In this document: positions 29,959-39,368 of the stretch, piece by piece
Numbering within the stretch: the stretch's first letter is position 1
Layout of the letters: every line of letters begins with the position of its first letter
From: JBQSUQ01 sp052384575
GTDB lineage: Bacteria; Pseudomonadota; Gammaproteobacteria; Enterobacterales; Pasteurellaceae
Reading direction: 5' to 3' (one strand)
Assembly: GCA_052384575.1 (NCBI GenBank)
Contig: JBQSUQ010000004.1
DNA length: 64,000 bases
The notes under the pieces: generated by a model
Databases searched by the model: none
What the model was told of the DNA's origin: nothing
What the model saw: the letters and a program-made list of their open reading frames with translations, nothing else
Translations under genes and position numbers: made by a program

Positions 29959-30543
29959 ATGACAGACATTGAAATTCATCCTTTTGAGCCGATTTTGCCT
30001 CGAAAAGCGAAAGTCATGATGATGGGGACTTTTCCGCCACCGCCAGATAAATGGAGTATGAATTTTTATTATCCTAATTTCCAAAATGATATGTGGCGTA
30101 TTTATGGTTTGGTGTTTTTTAATGACAAGCAATATTTTCAAGTTGAAGGTGAAAAGCGTTTTGATGCGGAAAGGATAAGGGCTTTTTTATATGATAAAGC
30201 GATAGCTTCTTGCCCAGCAGTATGGAAAGCTATTCGAGAGCAAGGCAATGCTTCGGATAAATTTTTGAAAATTGTTGAGCCAATCGATTTAGCTTGGGTA
30301 TTAGAACAGGTTCCTGAATGTGAATGGATTTTTACAACAGGTGGTAAAGCAACGGAAGCTTTGTTTCATTTAACACCAGAGAAATTAAAAGAACCTAAAA
30401 CGAATGAATTTATTGATTTTCCTTTTGCGGATCGAACGTTAAAATTATATCGAGTCCCCTCTAGTTCAAGGGCTTATCCTTTAAGTTTAGAGAAAAAAGC
30501 GGCAGCTTATCGTCAATTTTTTCAATTGGCAGGCGTGTTATAA
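29959..30543 (+). CDS. Uracil-DNA-glycosylase-superfamily protein
   Basis: 194-aa protein with features of the uracil-DNA glycosylase fold: an N-terminal MMGTFPPPPDKWSMNFYYPN segment where the catalytic loop and pyrimidine-stacking aromatic residue fall, and a C-terminal RVPSSSRAYPLSLEKK at the DNA-insertion loop. It is not family 1 UNG or canonical MUG by motif. Substrate and activity are unknown to me. It starts nine bases after uvrC with GAGG spaced five bases from the second of two tandem ATGs, so it is probably co-transcribed with that repair gene. Confidence 0.75.
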   Translation: MTDIEIHPFEPILPRKAKVMMMGTFPPPPDKWSMNFYYPNFQNDMWRIYGLVFFNDKQYFQVEGEKRFDAERIRAFLYDKAIASCPAVWKAIREQGNASDKFLKIVEPIDLAWVLEQVPECEWIFTTGGKATEALFHLTPEKLKEPKTNEFIDFPFADRTLKLYRVPSSSRAYPLSLEKKAAAYRQFFQLAGVL

Positions 30544-30553
30544 GGAATAAACT

Positions 30554-30706
30554 ATGTTAGATCAAGAATTATTAGGCTTAACTCATGAGCAACAACAGGC
30601 TGCTGTGGAGAAAATCCAGCAGCTTAGTGAACAAGGTGTTCCCATTGGGCAAGCGATTAAAATGGTGGCAGATGAATTACGCCAACAATATCAGCAACAA
30701 AAATAA
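30554..30706 (+). CDS. Small UPF0181/YoaH-family protein
   Basis: 50-aa polypeptide [20 protein letters not shown] continuing to a Gln-rich end (RQQYQQQK). It matches the YoaH/UPF0181 pattern of a short protein with HEQQQxAVExIQxLMxxGxxxxxAIxxVAxELR. Its function is unknown. AAGGA stands seven bases before the ATG. It lies 10 bases after the glycosylase-fold gene, so it is probably in the same transcript. Confidence 0.85.
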   Translation: MLDQELLGLTHEQQQAAVEKIQQLSEQGVPIGQAIKMVADELRQQYQQQK

Positions 30707-30781
30707 GCATTTTGCTTAATTGATTTGAGCAGATTACAATAATCCCATCTTGCAAAGATGAATGAATTTTTAGAGGGAAAA

Positions 30782-31870
30782 ATGGATAAAAAATTAACCG
30801 CACTTCAAACAGAGAGCATTAGTTGCCAGATTGATGATGTGCGATTGACACAATATAGTCATGGGGCTGGTTGAGGCTGTAAAATTTCTCCTAAGGTGTT
30901 AGGGACAATTTTACAAACGCAATTAGAGCCTTTTATCGATCCGAATTTATTAGTGGGACATGATACTGCAGATGACGCGGCTGTATATGATATTGGCAAC
31001 GGGGTTGGCATTATTAGTACCACAGATTTTTTTATGCCAATAGTTGATGACCCTTTTGATTTTGGCCGCATTGCAGCAACTAATTCTATTAGCGATATTT
31101 ATGCGATGGGCGGGAAACCCATTATGGCAATTGCGATTTTAGGATTTCCAATAAAATCATTGCCTGCTGAAGTGGCGCAACAAATTATTGAAGGTGGTCG
31201 TTTTGCTTGCAGAGAAGCGGGTATCGCTTTAGCAGGTGGACATTCTATCGATGCACCAGAGCCTATTTTCGGTTTGGCTGTAACGGGCACAATTGCCACC
31301 GAAAAAGTGAAGAAAAATGCTTCTGCGCAAGCCGGTTGTTCTCTTTATTTAAGTAAACCCTTGGGTATTGGTATTTTAACGACGGCAGAAAAGAAAGGGA
31401 AATTATTGGCTGAACACAAAAATGTCGCCACTGAAGCCATGTGCCAACTCAATAAAATCGGCTCATTATTAGCTGATATTCCGGGTGTTGAAGCCATGAC
31501 CGATGTAACAGGTTTTGGTTTGTTGGGGCATTTGATCGAAATGTGCGAGGGAGCTGATTTAAACGCGGAAATTCAATTTAGCCAAATTAAAACCCTTGAA
31601 GGCACATTGGATTATATTGAACAAGGTTGTATTCCAGGAGGAACAAGTCGTAATTTTGACAGCTATGGAACAAAGGTATCTGCTTTAACTGACGTGCAAA
31701 AAGCGATTTTATGTGATCCTCAAACCTCAGGAGGTTTACTTGTTGCGATTCAACCAGAAGGAGAAGCGCAAGCTTTACAAGCTGCACAACAACTCGGTAT
31801 TGAATTAACAAAAATCGGACATTTATTTAAGGATCCAAAAAGCGCGGTGCAAATTTCTGTTGTTTCTTAA
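30782..31870 (+). CDS. selD: Selenophosphate synthase, selenocysteine-containing
   Basis: Makes selenophosphate from selenide and ATP, the selenium donor for selenocysteine and 2-selenouridine in tRNA. The frame from ATG 30782 passes through an in-frame TGA at 30872-30874 (residue 31) in HGAG-U-GCK, where other SelD proteins have the catalytic Cys or Sec, with the catalytic Lys three residues on. The total is 362 residues counting Sec. Downstream motifs [20 protein letters not shown] and GHSIDAPEP are typical. AGAGGGAAAA precedes the ATG. Scored as stop, the gene would be wrongly cut to a start at 30896. Confidence 0.95.
30872..30904 (+). promoter_or_regulatory. Selenocysteine codon and bacterial SECIS-like hairpin in selD
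   Basis: TGA at 30872-30874 is followed after 20 bases by loop GGTG (30895-30898) on a stem TCCTAA / TTAGGG (30889-30894, 30899-30904; one U-G pair). A GG-containing loop at this distance fits the SelB-recognised bacterial SECIS. Confidence 0.7.
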
Positions 31871-31880
31871 TTTAAGCATA

Positions 31881-31909
31881 AAAAAACCGCTATCTAAATC
31901 AGATAGCGG
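31881..31909 (-). terminator. Terminator of the xseB-ispA-dxs operon
   Basis: CCGCTATCT / AGATAGCGG stem (31887-31895, 31901-31909) followed on the minus strand by a T-run. It is 100 bases past the dxs stop. It may also act on selD transcripts, but there is no T-run on that side. Confidence 0.7.
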
Positions 31910-32008
31910 CGAACTTTATAAAAAATTCTGAAAAAGACGACTGACATATAGAGAATCAAGATATGCAGTGCACTAGCAATTACTCAGACTCACAATTTTT
32001 CAAATAGT

Positions 32009-33874
32009 TCAGATTTTTTTCATATTTTGTAAAAAATTTTCAATTTGTTGTTCAATCCCTTCAGAATCAAGCTGTAATTCAGCTAGCATTTCTTGTTGTG
32101 TACCTTGCGGAATGAAGAAATCAGGCAAACCAAGCTGTAAAAGTGCGGTGGATTTTTGCAAACTATTTAAGGTTTCTGCAACAGCACTACCTGCACCACC
32201 TTGAATTGCATTTTCTTCTAAGGTAACAATGAGATTGTGTGATTGAGCTATTTCCTCAATGCGCGCGATATCCAATGGTTTCACAAAACGCATATCAATG
32301 ACGGTTGCATTTAATTTATCTGCCACTTCTTTGGCGTAAGGCAATAGAGTACCAAAATTCAGGATGGCGATATTTTCGCCTTGACGAATTAATTTGGATT
32401 GACCAATCTTGAGCCGTTGTAATGGCTCAAGTTCTACGCCAATGGCATTACCTCTCGGATAACGAACCGCAGCTGGTTTTCCACAACGATAACCCGTATA
32501 GAGCATTTGGCGGCATTCATTTTCATCACTTGGCGTCATAATGATCATGTTTGGAATACAACGCATAAAACTGAGATCAAAAGCACCTTGGTGAGTTTGT
32601 CCATCAGCCCCTACAATGCCTGCTCGATCAATGGCAAACAACACTGGTAGGTTTTGAATGGCAACATCATGAATAAGCTGATCGTAAGCGCGTTGCAAAA
32701 AGGTTGAGTAAATAGCGACCACTGGTTTATAACCGCCAATAGCTAAGCCAGCTGCTAAGGTAACAGAATGTTGTTCAGCAATCGCAACATCGAAATATTG
32801 CTCAGGAAAACGCTCCGAAAACTCTACCATGCCAGAACCTTCTCGCATTGCAGGGGTGATACCAATGAGTTTGGGATCCTGTTCAGCCATTTCGCATAAC
32901 CAATCGCCAAAAATTTTGGAATAAGTTGGTTTACTATTGGATTTAGGCAATTGATTACAAGTTGGATCGAATTTCGGTACGCCATGATAACCAACAGGAT
33001 CTTCTTCCGCTGGTGCATAGCCTTTTCCTTTTTTAGTTCTAATATGTAAAAACTGCGGTCCTTTCAGTTCACGCATATTAGTGAGTGTTGCCACTAATTC
33101 TTCAATATTATGTCCATCAATAGGGCCAATATAGTTAAAACCTAAGGCTTCAAATAAGGTACTTTCAGGCGAGAACACCACACCTTTCATGTGTTCTTCG
33201 GTTTTTTTCATGAAATTCTTAATGGTCGGCACTTTATCCAGAATTTTTTTACTGCCATCTCTTACAGTGGAATAAAGTGAACCAGAGAAAATACGAGCTA
33301 GGTGGTTGTTTAAGGCGCCGACATTTTTAGAAATAGACATTTCGTTATCATTTAAGATAACCAGCATGTCTGTATGTAGTGCGCCTGCATGGTTTAAAGC
33401 TTCAAATGCCATGCCGGCTGTAATCGCGCCATCGCCAATCACACAAACGGTTTTACGCCCCGCATTTTCTTTTTCTGCTGCAATAGCAACACCTAAACCT
33501 GCACTAATTGAGGTGGATGAATGACCTACGCTTAATACATCAAATTCACTTTCTTCACGCCATGGAAAAGGATGAATTCCTCCTTTCTGACGAATAGAAG
33601 GCATTTGTTCACGACGACCGGTGAGAATTTTATGTGGATAGGCTTGATGACCCACATCCCAAATTAATTGATCAAAAGGCGTTTTATAAACATAGTGCAG
33701 TGCAACGGTGAGTTCAACACAGCCTAAGCCAGATGCGAGATGTCCGCTGCTTTGGCTAACGCTTTCGAGTAAATATTGTCTTAATTCATCGCAAACTTGA
33801 GGAAGTTCATCTTTAGTTAATGTGCGTAAATCATCTGGAGAGTCAATTTTTGAAAGTAGGCTGTAATTTGTCAT
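32009..33874 (-). CDS. dxs: 1-deoxy-D-xylulose-5-phosphate synthase
   Basis: 621-aa thiamine-diphosphate enzyme joining pyruvate and glyceraldehyde-3-phosphate, the first step of the MEP isoprenoid pathway. It supplies precursors for IspA, and also pyridoxal and thiamine. The TPP motif [18 protein letters not shown]...NDN, the central [17 protein letters not shown] (catalytic Glu) and the transketolase C-terminal domain are all present. It is last in xseB-ispA-dxs. Confidence 0.97.
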   Translation of the reverse strand: MTNYSLLSKIDSPDDLRTLTKDELPQVCDELRQYLLESVSQSSGHLASGLGCVELTVALHYVYKTPFDQLIWDVGHQAYPHKILTGRREQMPSIRQKGGIHPFPWREESEFDVLSVGHSSTSISAGLGVAIAAEKENAGRKTVCVIGDGAITAGMAFEALNHAGALHTDMLVILNDNEMSISKNVGALNNHLARIFSGSLYSTVRDGSKKILDKVPTIKNFMKKTEEHMKGVVFSPESTLFEALGFNYIGPIDGHNIEELVATLTNMRELKGPQFLHIRTKKGKGYAPAEEDPVGYHGVPKFDPTCNQLPKSNSKPTYSKIFGDWLCEMAEQDPKLIGITPAMREGSGMVEFSERFPEQYFDVAIAEQHSVTLAAGLAIGGYKPVVAIYSTFLQRAYDQLIHDVAIQNLPVLFAIDRAGIVGADGQTHQGAFDLSFMRCIPNMIIMTPSDENECRQMLYTGYRCGKPAAVRYPRGNAIGVELEPLQRLKIGQSKLIRQGENIAILNFGTLLPYAKEVADKLNATVIDMRFVKPLDIARIEEIAQSHNLIVTLEENAIQGGAGSAVAETLNSLQKSTALLQLGLPDFFIPQGTQQEMLAELQLDSEGIEQQIENFLQNMKKI

Positions 33875-33961
33875 AAGTTACGAATAATAAAATGATTTTT
33901 TAGCTAGGAGCCATTCTACTTTATTTTTCAAGGAATGTTAAAAATTTTTCCCAAAAATGAA

Positions 33962-33976
33962 GGGGGAGTGTCCCCC
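33962..33976 (-). terminator. Short G/C hairpin between ispA and dxs
   Basis: GGGGGA-GTG-TCCCCC in a 132-base gap. The minus strand continues T-rich but without a clean run, so it is a possible attenuator. An uptake sequence lies beside the ispA stop. Confidence 0.4.
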
Positions 33977-34006
33977 ATTAATGATTGTTTGATTTGAAAA
34001 GTGCGG

Positions 34007-34897
34007 TTAATTTCGACGATGAATGATAAATTCCGCCAATGCTCTTAATGCACTGGTATCAAAGGGAATTTCATCTAAATTTTGCACCGCAGTTTGATAG
34101 AGTTCTAGCGTTTTTTGTTTTGCGCCATCAAGTCCGAGCAGTTTAGGATAGGTGCTTTTGTCTAAATCCAAATCAGAACCCACCGGTTTACCAATTTCTG
34201 CTTGGTTACCTTCAATATCTAAAATGTCATCTTGCACCTGAAACGCCAATCCAATTGCAGCAGAGTAGCGATTGAGTTTTTCCGCTAATTGATCATCCTC
34301 AAAATGAGGGGAGCAAATAAAGCCCATGGTCATTGCTGCCGATAATAATGCCCCTGTTTTGTTGCGGTGGATGGTTTCTAATTCAGGTAAGGAAACCTGT
34401 TTGTGTTCGGCAAGTAAGTCTAAACTTTGCCCTAAACACATGCCTTTTACACCCGAGGCTTGGCTTAATACTTGCACTAAACGCAACTTTTGTTGTGCGG
34501 AAAGTGCGGTGGATTTTGTGATAATTTCAAACGCAAAAGCTTGTAAGGCATCGCCAGCTAAAATTGCAGTAGCATGATCAAAGGCAATGTGGCAAGTAGG
34601 TTGACCACGACGGAGTTCGTCATTGTCCATGGCAGGTAAATCGTCATGAATTAACGAATAGGCATGGATACATTCAATTGCCGCTGCTGCATAATCAAGC
34701 TGTGACATTTCTGCCCCTAGCATACGTCCTGTAGCATAAACTAAAAATGGGCGGATTCGCTTTCCACCCAATAATAAACCATATTTCATAGCATCTGCCA
34801 AAGGCGATGAATGGCTATCAATATCAGCAAATTGCGTCAGCATAAAGTCGTTAATACGCTGTTGAATTTGTTGTAAATCTTGTTGAAATTGATACAT
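34007..34897 (-). CDS. ispA: Farnesyl diphosphate synthase
   Basis: 296-aa trans-prenyl synthase making C15 diphosphate for undecaprenyl and quinone side chains. The first aspartate-rich motif is HDDLPAMDNDELRRG and the second QDDILDIEG. LGGKRIRPFL binds the substrate diphosphate. It follows xseB by 14 bases, a gap filled by an uptake sequence. Confidence 0.96.
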   Translation of the reverse strand: MYQFQQDLQQIQQRINDFMLTQFADIDSHSSPLADAMKYGLLLGGKRIRPFLVYATGRMLGAEMSQLDYAAAAIECIHAYSLIHDDLPAMDNDELRRGQPTCHIAFDHATAILAGDALQAFAFEIITKSTALSAQQKLRLVQVLSQASGVKGMCLGQSLDLLAEHKQVSLPELETIHRNKTGALLSAAMTMGFICSPHFEDDQLAEKLNRYSAAIGLAFQVQDDILDIEGNQAEIGKPVGSDLDLDKSTYPKLLGLDGAKQKTLELYQTAVQNLDEIPFDTSALRALAEFIIHRRN

Positions 34898-34911
34898 ATT
34901 TCACCGCACTT

Positions 34912-35148
34912 TTATTGTTCAGGCTCGTAATCTGCAAGCTCAGCTTGATCATTCTTCTGTAACAAAATTTGAATTCGTTGCTCTGCTTGTTGCAAACGTT
35001 GTTGTCCTAATTTTGCTAACTGAATCCCTTCTTCAAAGGCTTTTAACGCATCTTCAAGGGGCAAATCGCCACTTTCTAATTGCGTCACGACGGTTTCTAA
35101 TTTGGCAACTGTCGTTTCAAAATCAAGATTTTCTGCTTTACGAGCCAT
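34912..35148 (-). CDS. xseB: Exodeoxyribonuclease VII small subunit
   Basis: 78-aa helical protein with the family signature [20 protein letters not shown] and [22 protein letters not shown]. It forms ExoVII with the large subunit XseA, not in this window. AAGGA precedes the ATG. It is first gene of the xseB-ispA-dxs operon, as in E. coli. Confidence 0.95.
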   Translation of the reverse strand: MARKAENLDFETTVAKLETVVTQLESGDLPLEDALKAFEEGIQLAKLGQQRLQQAEQRIQILLQKNDQAELADYEPEQ

Positions 35149-35202
35149 GCTGTTATCCTTTGCTATTCAATAGGTTTGCGTATTTTACAATAATGTCTTG
35201 CC

Positions 35203-36417
35203 TTAGCCAATCACTTCAGGCAACCATCCTTGTTGAATTAAGAAAGGAACGATAACAATAAAGACACCAATCACTAAAGCAAGAATTAATGCAGTATAGC
35301 CACCTTTTACGCGATAAGGCAGTCTAGGCATAGTTGCACGCAATTTCCATACCATTGCGATAGGTAATACGATAGCGTAGAACGCAAACATTTGTCCTGC
35401 ATAACCTAGTGCAGTAACGAAGCCTTTTGGATAGAAAAAGGCGAATAACATAGGAGGAATAAAGGTTAATAAGCCTAAAGAAATACGGTTAGTTGGAAGA
35501 TGTATGCGTTTAAATAAATCTTCGATACTTTCTAATAAACCAAGGGCAACACCAAGGAACGAAGTAATCAATGCCAATGCCGAGAATAAACGTACCATAC
35601 CACTGATCATATTGCTGCCTGTCATTTGGCGAACAGCTTCGGCTAAACCATTAAGTGTAGGATCTTTGGCTAAAATTTGTAGGAATTCTGTTTGGCTAAG
35701 CACACCATGGGTTGCTAGTTGCCATAAAATGTAAGCCACTAATGGAATAGCTGTACCAATTAAGATGGAAATACGAAGTGCTTTGACATTACCTTCTAAG
35801 TATTTATTCAGGCTTGGGATGGAACCATGAAAACCGAATGCGGTAAAGAAGATTGGGCTAGCGGAGATTAATAGCGCATTATCAATCGGCATTTCGGTCA
35901 GATTTTCTAAACGAATGTTAGGTAAGAGTAAAAACAATACCAAAATAAAGGCTGCGATTTTACTCATAAATAAAATGCGATTAGCGATATCGACACTACC
36001 TGTACCAATCACGACGAAAGTCCCGAAAACAACAGTAAAAATCACACCTGCGATACGAGAAGTAGTTTCGGCATCACCAATTGTTGGCATCACGCCTGCA
36101 AGGATTGCACTACCGCCAGAAACATAAGCGGACAAAATCGCATATAAGAATACCATTAGTACTGTGGTTGAAAGCACGCGCCCAAAGGTGCCGTAATATT
36201 TTTCTGCAAGGGTGCCAAGTCCAGCATCGCTGTCAACTGTTTGATACACCTCGACAAATAATAATGCACTGAACGCCAATAATGCCCATAATGCAATTAA
36301 AAGAACGACAGTAAAGCCGAAACCAATACCAGCGGAAGTTAATGGCATGGCTAACATTCCACCACCAATAGTTGTTCCCGCAACAATTAATGTACTACCT
36401 AATGTTTTATTTTTCAT
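35203..36417 (-). CDS. tyrP: Aromatic amino acid permease, TyrP type
   Basis: 404-aa inner-membrane transporter of the HAAAP family (TyrP/Mtr/TnaB) with about eleven helices and the N-terminal GSTLIVAGTTIGGGMLAMP signature. Tyrosine is the likeliest substrate, from similarity to TyrP and from paired TyrR boxes upstream at 36472-36508. Tryptophan transport (Mtr) cannot be excluded from the protein alone. GGAG stands before the ATG. Divergent from thiI. Confidence 0.9.
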   Translation of the reverse strand: MKNKTLGSTLIVAGTTIGGGMLAMPLTSAGIGFGFTVVLLIALWALLAFSALLFVEVYQTVDSDAGLGTLAEKYYGTFGRVLSTTVLMVFLYAILSAYVSGGSAILAGVMPTIGDAETTSRIAGVIFTVVFGTFVVIGTGSVDIANRILFMSKIAAFILVLFLLLPNIRLENLTEMPIDNALLISASPIFFTAFGFHGSIPSLNKYLEGNVKALRISILIGTAIPLVAYILWQLATHGVLSQTEFLQILAKDPTLNGLAEAVRQMTGSNMISGMVRLFSALALITSFLGVALGLLESIEDLFKRIHLPTNRISLGLLTFIPPMLFAFFYPKGFVTALGYAGQMFAFYAIVLPIAMVWKLRATMPRLPYRVKGGYTALILALVIGVFIVIVPFLIQQGWLPEVIG

Positions 36418-36471
36418 AAAAACTCCGTTTATAACAATAATGTGCGTACTTTATCATAAATAAAAATAAAA

Positions 36472-36489
36472 TGTAACGTATTATTTCCT
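36472..36489 (-). promoter_or_regulatory. Weak TyrR box next to the strong box
   Basis: TGTAAC-N6-TTTCCT agrees with the consensus TGTAAA-N6-TTTACA at 9 of 12 defined bases. It is one base away from the strong box, on the promoter side, and overlaps a possible -35 (TTACAT). Confidence 0.5.
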
Positions 36490-36490
36490 G

Positions 36491-36508
36491 TGTAAATTAT
36501 ATTTTACA
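36491..36508 (-). promoter_or_regulatory. Strong TyrR box upstream of the TyrP-type permease
   Basis: TGTAAATTATATTTTACA is a perfect TGTAAA-N6-TTTACA palindrome, 74 bases before the permease ATG. TyrR would make permease transcription respond to aromatic amino acids. Confidence 0.8.
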
Positions 36509-36601
36509 TTAAGTTCTATAGGGAGAGAAACTGGGATTTTTTCCGCTTAATGCGCAAAATTGCGGTATAATGCGCAAAATTTTTTTCTAATTGAGATAAA
36601 T

Positions 36602-38056
36602 ATGAAATTTATTATTAAACTTTTCCCTGAAATTATGATTAAAAGCGATACGGTTCGTAAGCGCTTTATTAAGATCTTAACGAGTAATATTCGTAATGTG
36701 TTGGATAAACATGATGATACGGTGGCAGTGGTGCGCCATTGGGACTACATTGAAGTGCGGTCAAAAAATGAAGAAAATCGACCGCACTTAATTGAATTAT
36801 TACAGCGTATTCCGGGTATTCACCATTTTTTAGAAGTGGAAGAAACCGAATTTACCGATCTACATCATATTTTTGAGCAAACCTTAGAACGAGTAAAAGA
36901 CAGTTTAGAAGGAAAAACCTTCTGCGTGAGAGCAAAGCGTAAAGGGCATCATAGTTTTAGTTCATTAGAAGTGGAACGCTATGTGGGCGGTGGCTTAAAC
37001 CAACATATTGACAGCGCAAAAGTGAAATTAAAAAATCCTGATGTAACGGTGCGTATTGATATCGATCACGATAAGTTGCTTTTTATTAAACAACGTTATG
37101 AAGGCTTGGGCGGTTATCCAATTGGCACACAAGAAGATGTGTTGTCCTTAATTTCTGGTGGCTTTGACTCTGGTGTATCAAGCTATATGCTCATCCGTCG
37201 TGGTTCTCGCGTGCATTATTGCTTCTTTAATTTAGGGGGGGCAACCCATGAAATTGGTGTGAAGCAAATGGCGTATCATATTTGGCAACGTTATAGCCCT
37301 TCTCATAAAGTGCGTTTTATCGCCATTAATTTTGAACAGGTAGTGGGCGAAATTCTTGAAAAAGTAGATAACGGGCAAATGGGCGTGGTGCTCAAACGCA
37401 TGATGGTGCGAGCGGCGAGTCTTATTGCACAACGTTTTGCTATTGAAGCTATTGTGACTGGCGAAGCGTTAGGACAAGTATCTAGTCAAACACTCACCAA
37501 CTTACGCTTAATTGATGAGGCGGCAAGTGCTTTAGTTTTGCGTCCGTTAATTACTCATGATAAAGAGCAAATTATTGCGATGGCAAAAGAAATTGGCACT
37601 GATGATATTGCTAAATCTATGCCAGAATTTTGTGGCGTGATTTCTAAAAATCCAACGGTGAAAGCGATCAGAGAAAAAATTGAAACAGAAGAAGGCCATT
37701 TTGATTTTTCAATTTTAGAAAGTGCGGTGCAAAATGCACAAATTTTGGATATTCGTCAAATTGCAGAGCAAACAGAAAAAGAAGTGGTAACAGTAGATAC
37801 TGTTTCTGTATTAGCTGAAAACGATGTGATTTTGGATATTCGCAGTCCAGAAGAAACGGAAGAAAATCCTTTGTTATTAGCGGACCGAGAAATTCAATTA
37901 ATGCCGTTTTATAAATTAGCTTCACAATTTGCGAGTCTAGATCAAAGCAAAAATTATGTGTTGTACTGCGAACGTGGTGTGATGAGTAAATTACAGGCGC
38001 TATATTTAAAAGAAAATGGCTTTAATAATGTCACTGTATTTAAAATGAAAGCCTAG
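36602..38056 (+). CDS. thiI: tRNA 4-thiouridine synthase ThiI
   Basis: 484-aa enzyme that thiolates U8 of tRNA and supplies sulfur for the thiamine thiazole. Domains: ferredoxin-like and THUMP (1-165), PP-loop ATPase ([14 protein letters not shown] near 185) and a C-terminal rhodanese domain whose catalytic Cys is in [12 protein letters not shown]. The ATG at 36602 (MKFIIK) follows GAGA. An in-frame start 14 codons upstream lacks a site. An inverted pair of uptake sequences (36753-36789) lies within the coding region. Confidence 0.96.
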   Translation: MKFIIKLFPEIMIKSDTVRKRFIKILTSNIRNVLDKHDDTVAVVRHWDYIEVRSKNEENRPHLIELLQRIPGIHHFLEVEETEFTDLHHIFEQTLERVKDSLEGKTFCVRAKRKGHHSFSSLEVERYVGGGLNQHIDSAKVKLKNPDVTVRIDIDHDKLLFIKQRYEGLGGYPIGTQEDVLSLISGGFDSGVSSYMLIRRGSRVHYCFFNLGGATHEIGVKQMAYHIWQRYSPSHKVRFIAINFEQVVGEILEKVDNGQMGVVLKRMMVRAASLIAQRFAIEAIVTGEALGQVSSQTLTNLRLIDEAASALVLRPLITHDKEQIIAMAKEIGTDDIAKSMPEFCGVISKNPTVKAIREKIETEEGHFDFSILESAVQNAQILDIRQIAEQTEKEVVTVDTVSVLAENDVILDIRSPEETEENPLLLADREIQLMPFYKLASQFASLDQSKNYVLYCERGVMSKLQALYLKENGFNNVTVFKMKA

Positions 38057-38074
38057 TTAATATTCAGAGGAAAT

Positions 38075-38105
38075 AAAAAGTGCGGTAGAAAATACCGCAC
38101 TTTTT
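38075..38105. terminator. Paired uptake-sequence terminator between thiI and rpmJ2
   Basis: Inverted uptake sequences (38078-38086 and 38094-38102) form a 13-bp stem AAAAAGTGCGGTA / TACCGCACTTTTT with a T-run on both sides. Confidence 0.9.
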
Positions 38106-38117
38106 TTATGAAGAAAA

Positions 38118-38258
38118 TTATTTACGTTTTTTACCCGCTTGGCGTGCTTTAAAACGTGGGTTTTCTTTATTGATCACATAAATTACACCATGACGGCGTA
38201 CCACTTTACAGCCAGGATGACGTGTTTTAGCACTTTTTAATGAAGCAAGAACTTGCAT
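38118..38258 (-). CDS. rpmJ2: 50S ribosomal protein L36, type B (zinc-independent)
   Basis: 46-aa L36 paralogue beginning [20 protein letters not shown]. The Cys/His zinc ribbon of standard L36 is missing, with only one Cys. Such C-minus forms (YkgO) replace the zinc form when zinc is short. It begins 14 bases after the L31 type B gene, with AAGGA before its ATG. I see no convincing Zur operator upstream of the pair. Confidence 0.93.
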   Translation of the reverse strand: MQVLASLKSAKTRHPGCKVVRRHGVIYVINKENPRFKARQAGKKRK

Positions 38259-38272
38259 GGTTTGTTATCCTT

Positions 38273-38539
38273 TTATTTTGTTTTTAATGAACCAAATGAT
38301 GAATAGCGTTGTGCGAAGTCGCTTGCTTTGCCTTCATTATTAATTTGACGTGTTTTACCTGTGTAGAATGGGTGTGAAGCTGAGGAAGTATCACACATAA
38401 ACACTGGGTATTCGTTACCATCTTCCCATTTCATTGTTGAAGTTGTTCTTGCGCAAGAACGGATTAAAAAGCCTTGCTTTGCATTGCTATCATAAAATAG
38501 TACGGTACGATAATTTTCTGGATGAATCCCTTTTTTCAT
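38273..38539 (-). CDS. rpmE2: 50S ribosomal protein L31, type B (zinc-independent)
   Basis: 88-aa YkgM-type L31 with [15 protein letters not shown] and the C-terminal [16 protein letters not shown]. The CxxC of zinc-type L31 is absent. The two Cys are at separated positions (SCARTT and MCDTSS). It pairs with rpmJ2 as in E. coli ykgM-ykgO. AGAGGAT-like purines lie before the ATG. These small paralogues are often released from zinc control by Zur. Confidence 0.94.
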   Translation of the reverse strand: MKKGIHPENYRTVLFYDSNAKQGFLIRSCARTTSTMKWEDGNEYPVFMCDTSSASHPFYTGKTRQINNEGKASDFAQRYSSFGSLKTK

Positions 38540-38641
38540 AAAATCCTCTTGTTATTTTTTAATGATAAATAAGTGGGTGAATTATACAAAAAGAAAGCGA
38601 TTTGGCAAGTGTTATTTTTCAATAAAAAATAAGATTGGGAT

Positions 38642-39343
38642 TTATTTGCTTGAAAAAAAGGCCTCAATAGGCTGATCTTCAAATAAAGGAATAGGTTTGA
38701 ATGGCATTTTTTGTGGTTGTAATGTGAGAGGATAAGTGCGTTTTCGTGCAACAACAACGGTTAATGGTGCAGTACAACAATTGCCAATATGCTGTTTTTG
38801 TAAGATGTCAAAATTCAGTAATTCTAACCAATCGATAATTCGAAAAAGAAAAAATTTACGGAACATAAAAGAATCAGTCTTATCTTTGGCGAGGTTCTGT
38901 TTAAACAACAATGGACTGCAAGGATTAAATACAGATAAAAAAAGATAACCATCATCGGTGAGAATACGTTGGATTTCCCGTAAAAGTTGATGAGGATCTT
39001 GAACAAAATTTAAGGTATTTGCGAGAAGGCAAGCATCAATAGATTGTGATTCAAAAGGGATTTCATCTAGTGTATTTTGTAATAAATAGCCTTGATTTTG
39101 TTGAGAAAGTGCGGTGAGTTTTGACGTAATTTCTGGGCTAATAACGGTATGATAAGGTGCAGTCATCTGGCAATCTAATTCTGCGCTTAATCCGCCAATG
39201 CGAAGCAATTGTTGTCCTACAATCTTGTGTGCCCAACGGGAAAAATACGCACTCAGTATTGCACAATATTGTTGACCATGCTGTAATTGTTGCCAACTTG
39301 TTGGCAATTTAAGTGCTTGCTCAGACTTTGCTTGCCAGTTCAT
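38642..39343 (-). CDS. SAM-dependent methyltransferase, YafS-like
   Basis: 233-aa putative class I methyltransferase. The glycine-rich SAM loop is degraded to RIGGLSAEL, while the post-core pattern (SIDACLLANTLNFVQDPHQLLREIQRIL and DGYLFLSVFNP) is of the methyltransferase type 11 group. It is divergent from gloB with a 25-base gap, the same neighbourhood as E. coli yafS-gloB. Substrate unknown. Expression from overlapping divergent promoters is probable. Confidence 0.8.
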   Translation of the reverse strand: MNWQAKSEQALKLPTSWQQLQHGQQYCAILSAYFSRWAHKIVGQQLLRIGGLSAELDCQMTAPYHTVISPEITSKLTALSQQNQGYLLQNTLDEIPFESQSIDACLLANTLNFVQDPHQLLREIQRILTDDGYLFLSVFNPCSPLLFKQNLAKDKTDSFMFRKFFLFRIIDWLELLNFDILQKQHIGNCCTAPLTVVVARKRTYPLTLQPQKMPFKPIPLFEDQPIEAFFSSK

Positions 39344-39368
39344 TTTATTTACCTAAAGAGAAAAAATC

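Noticed and set aside
30782..31870. selD as a pseudogene with a premature stop
   Set aside because: The TGA sits at the catalytic Sec/Cys site with a SECIS-like hairpin, and the rest of the gene is intact.
38540..38641. Zur box before rpmE2
   Set aside because: AT-rich half-sites such as GTTATTTTTT occur, but spacing and symmetry do not fit the consensus.
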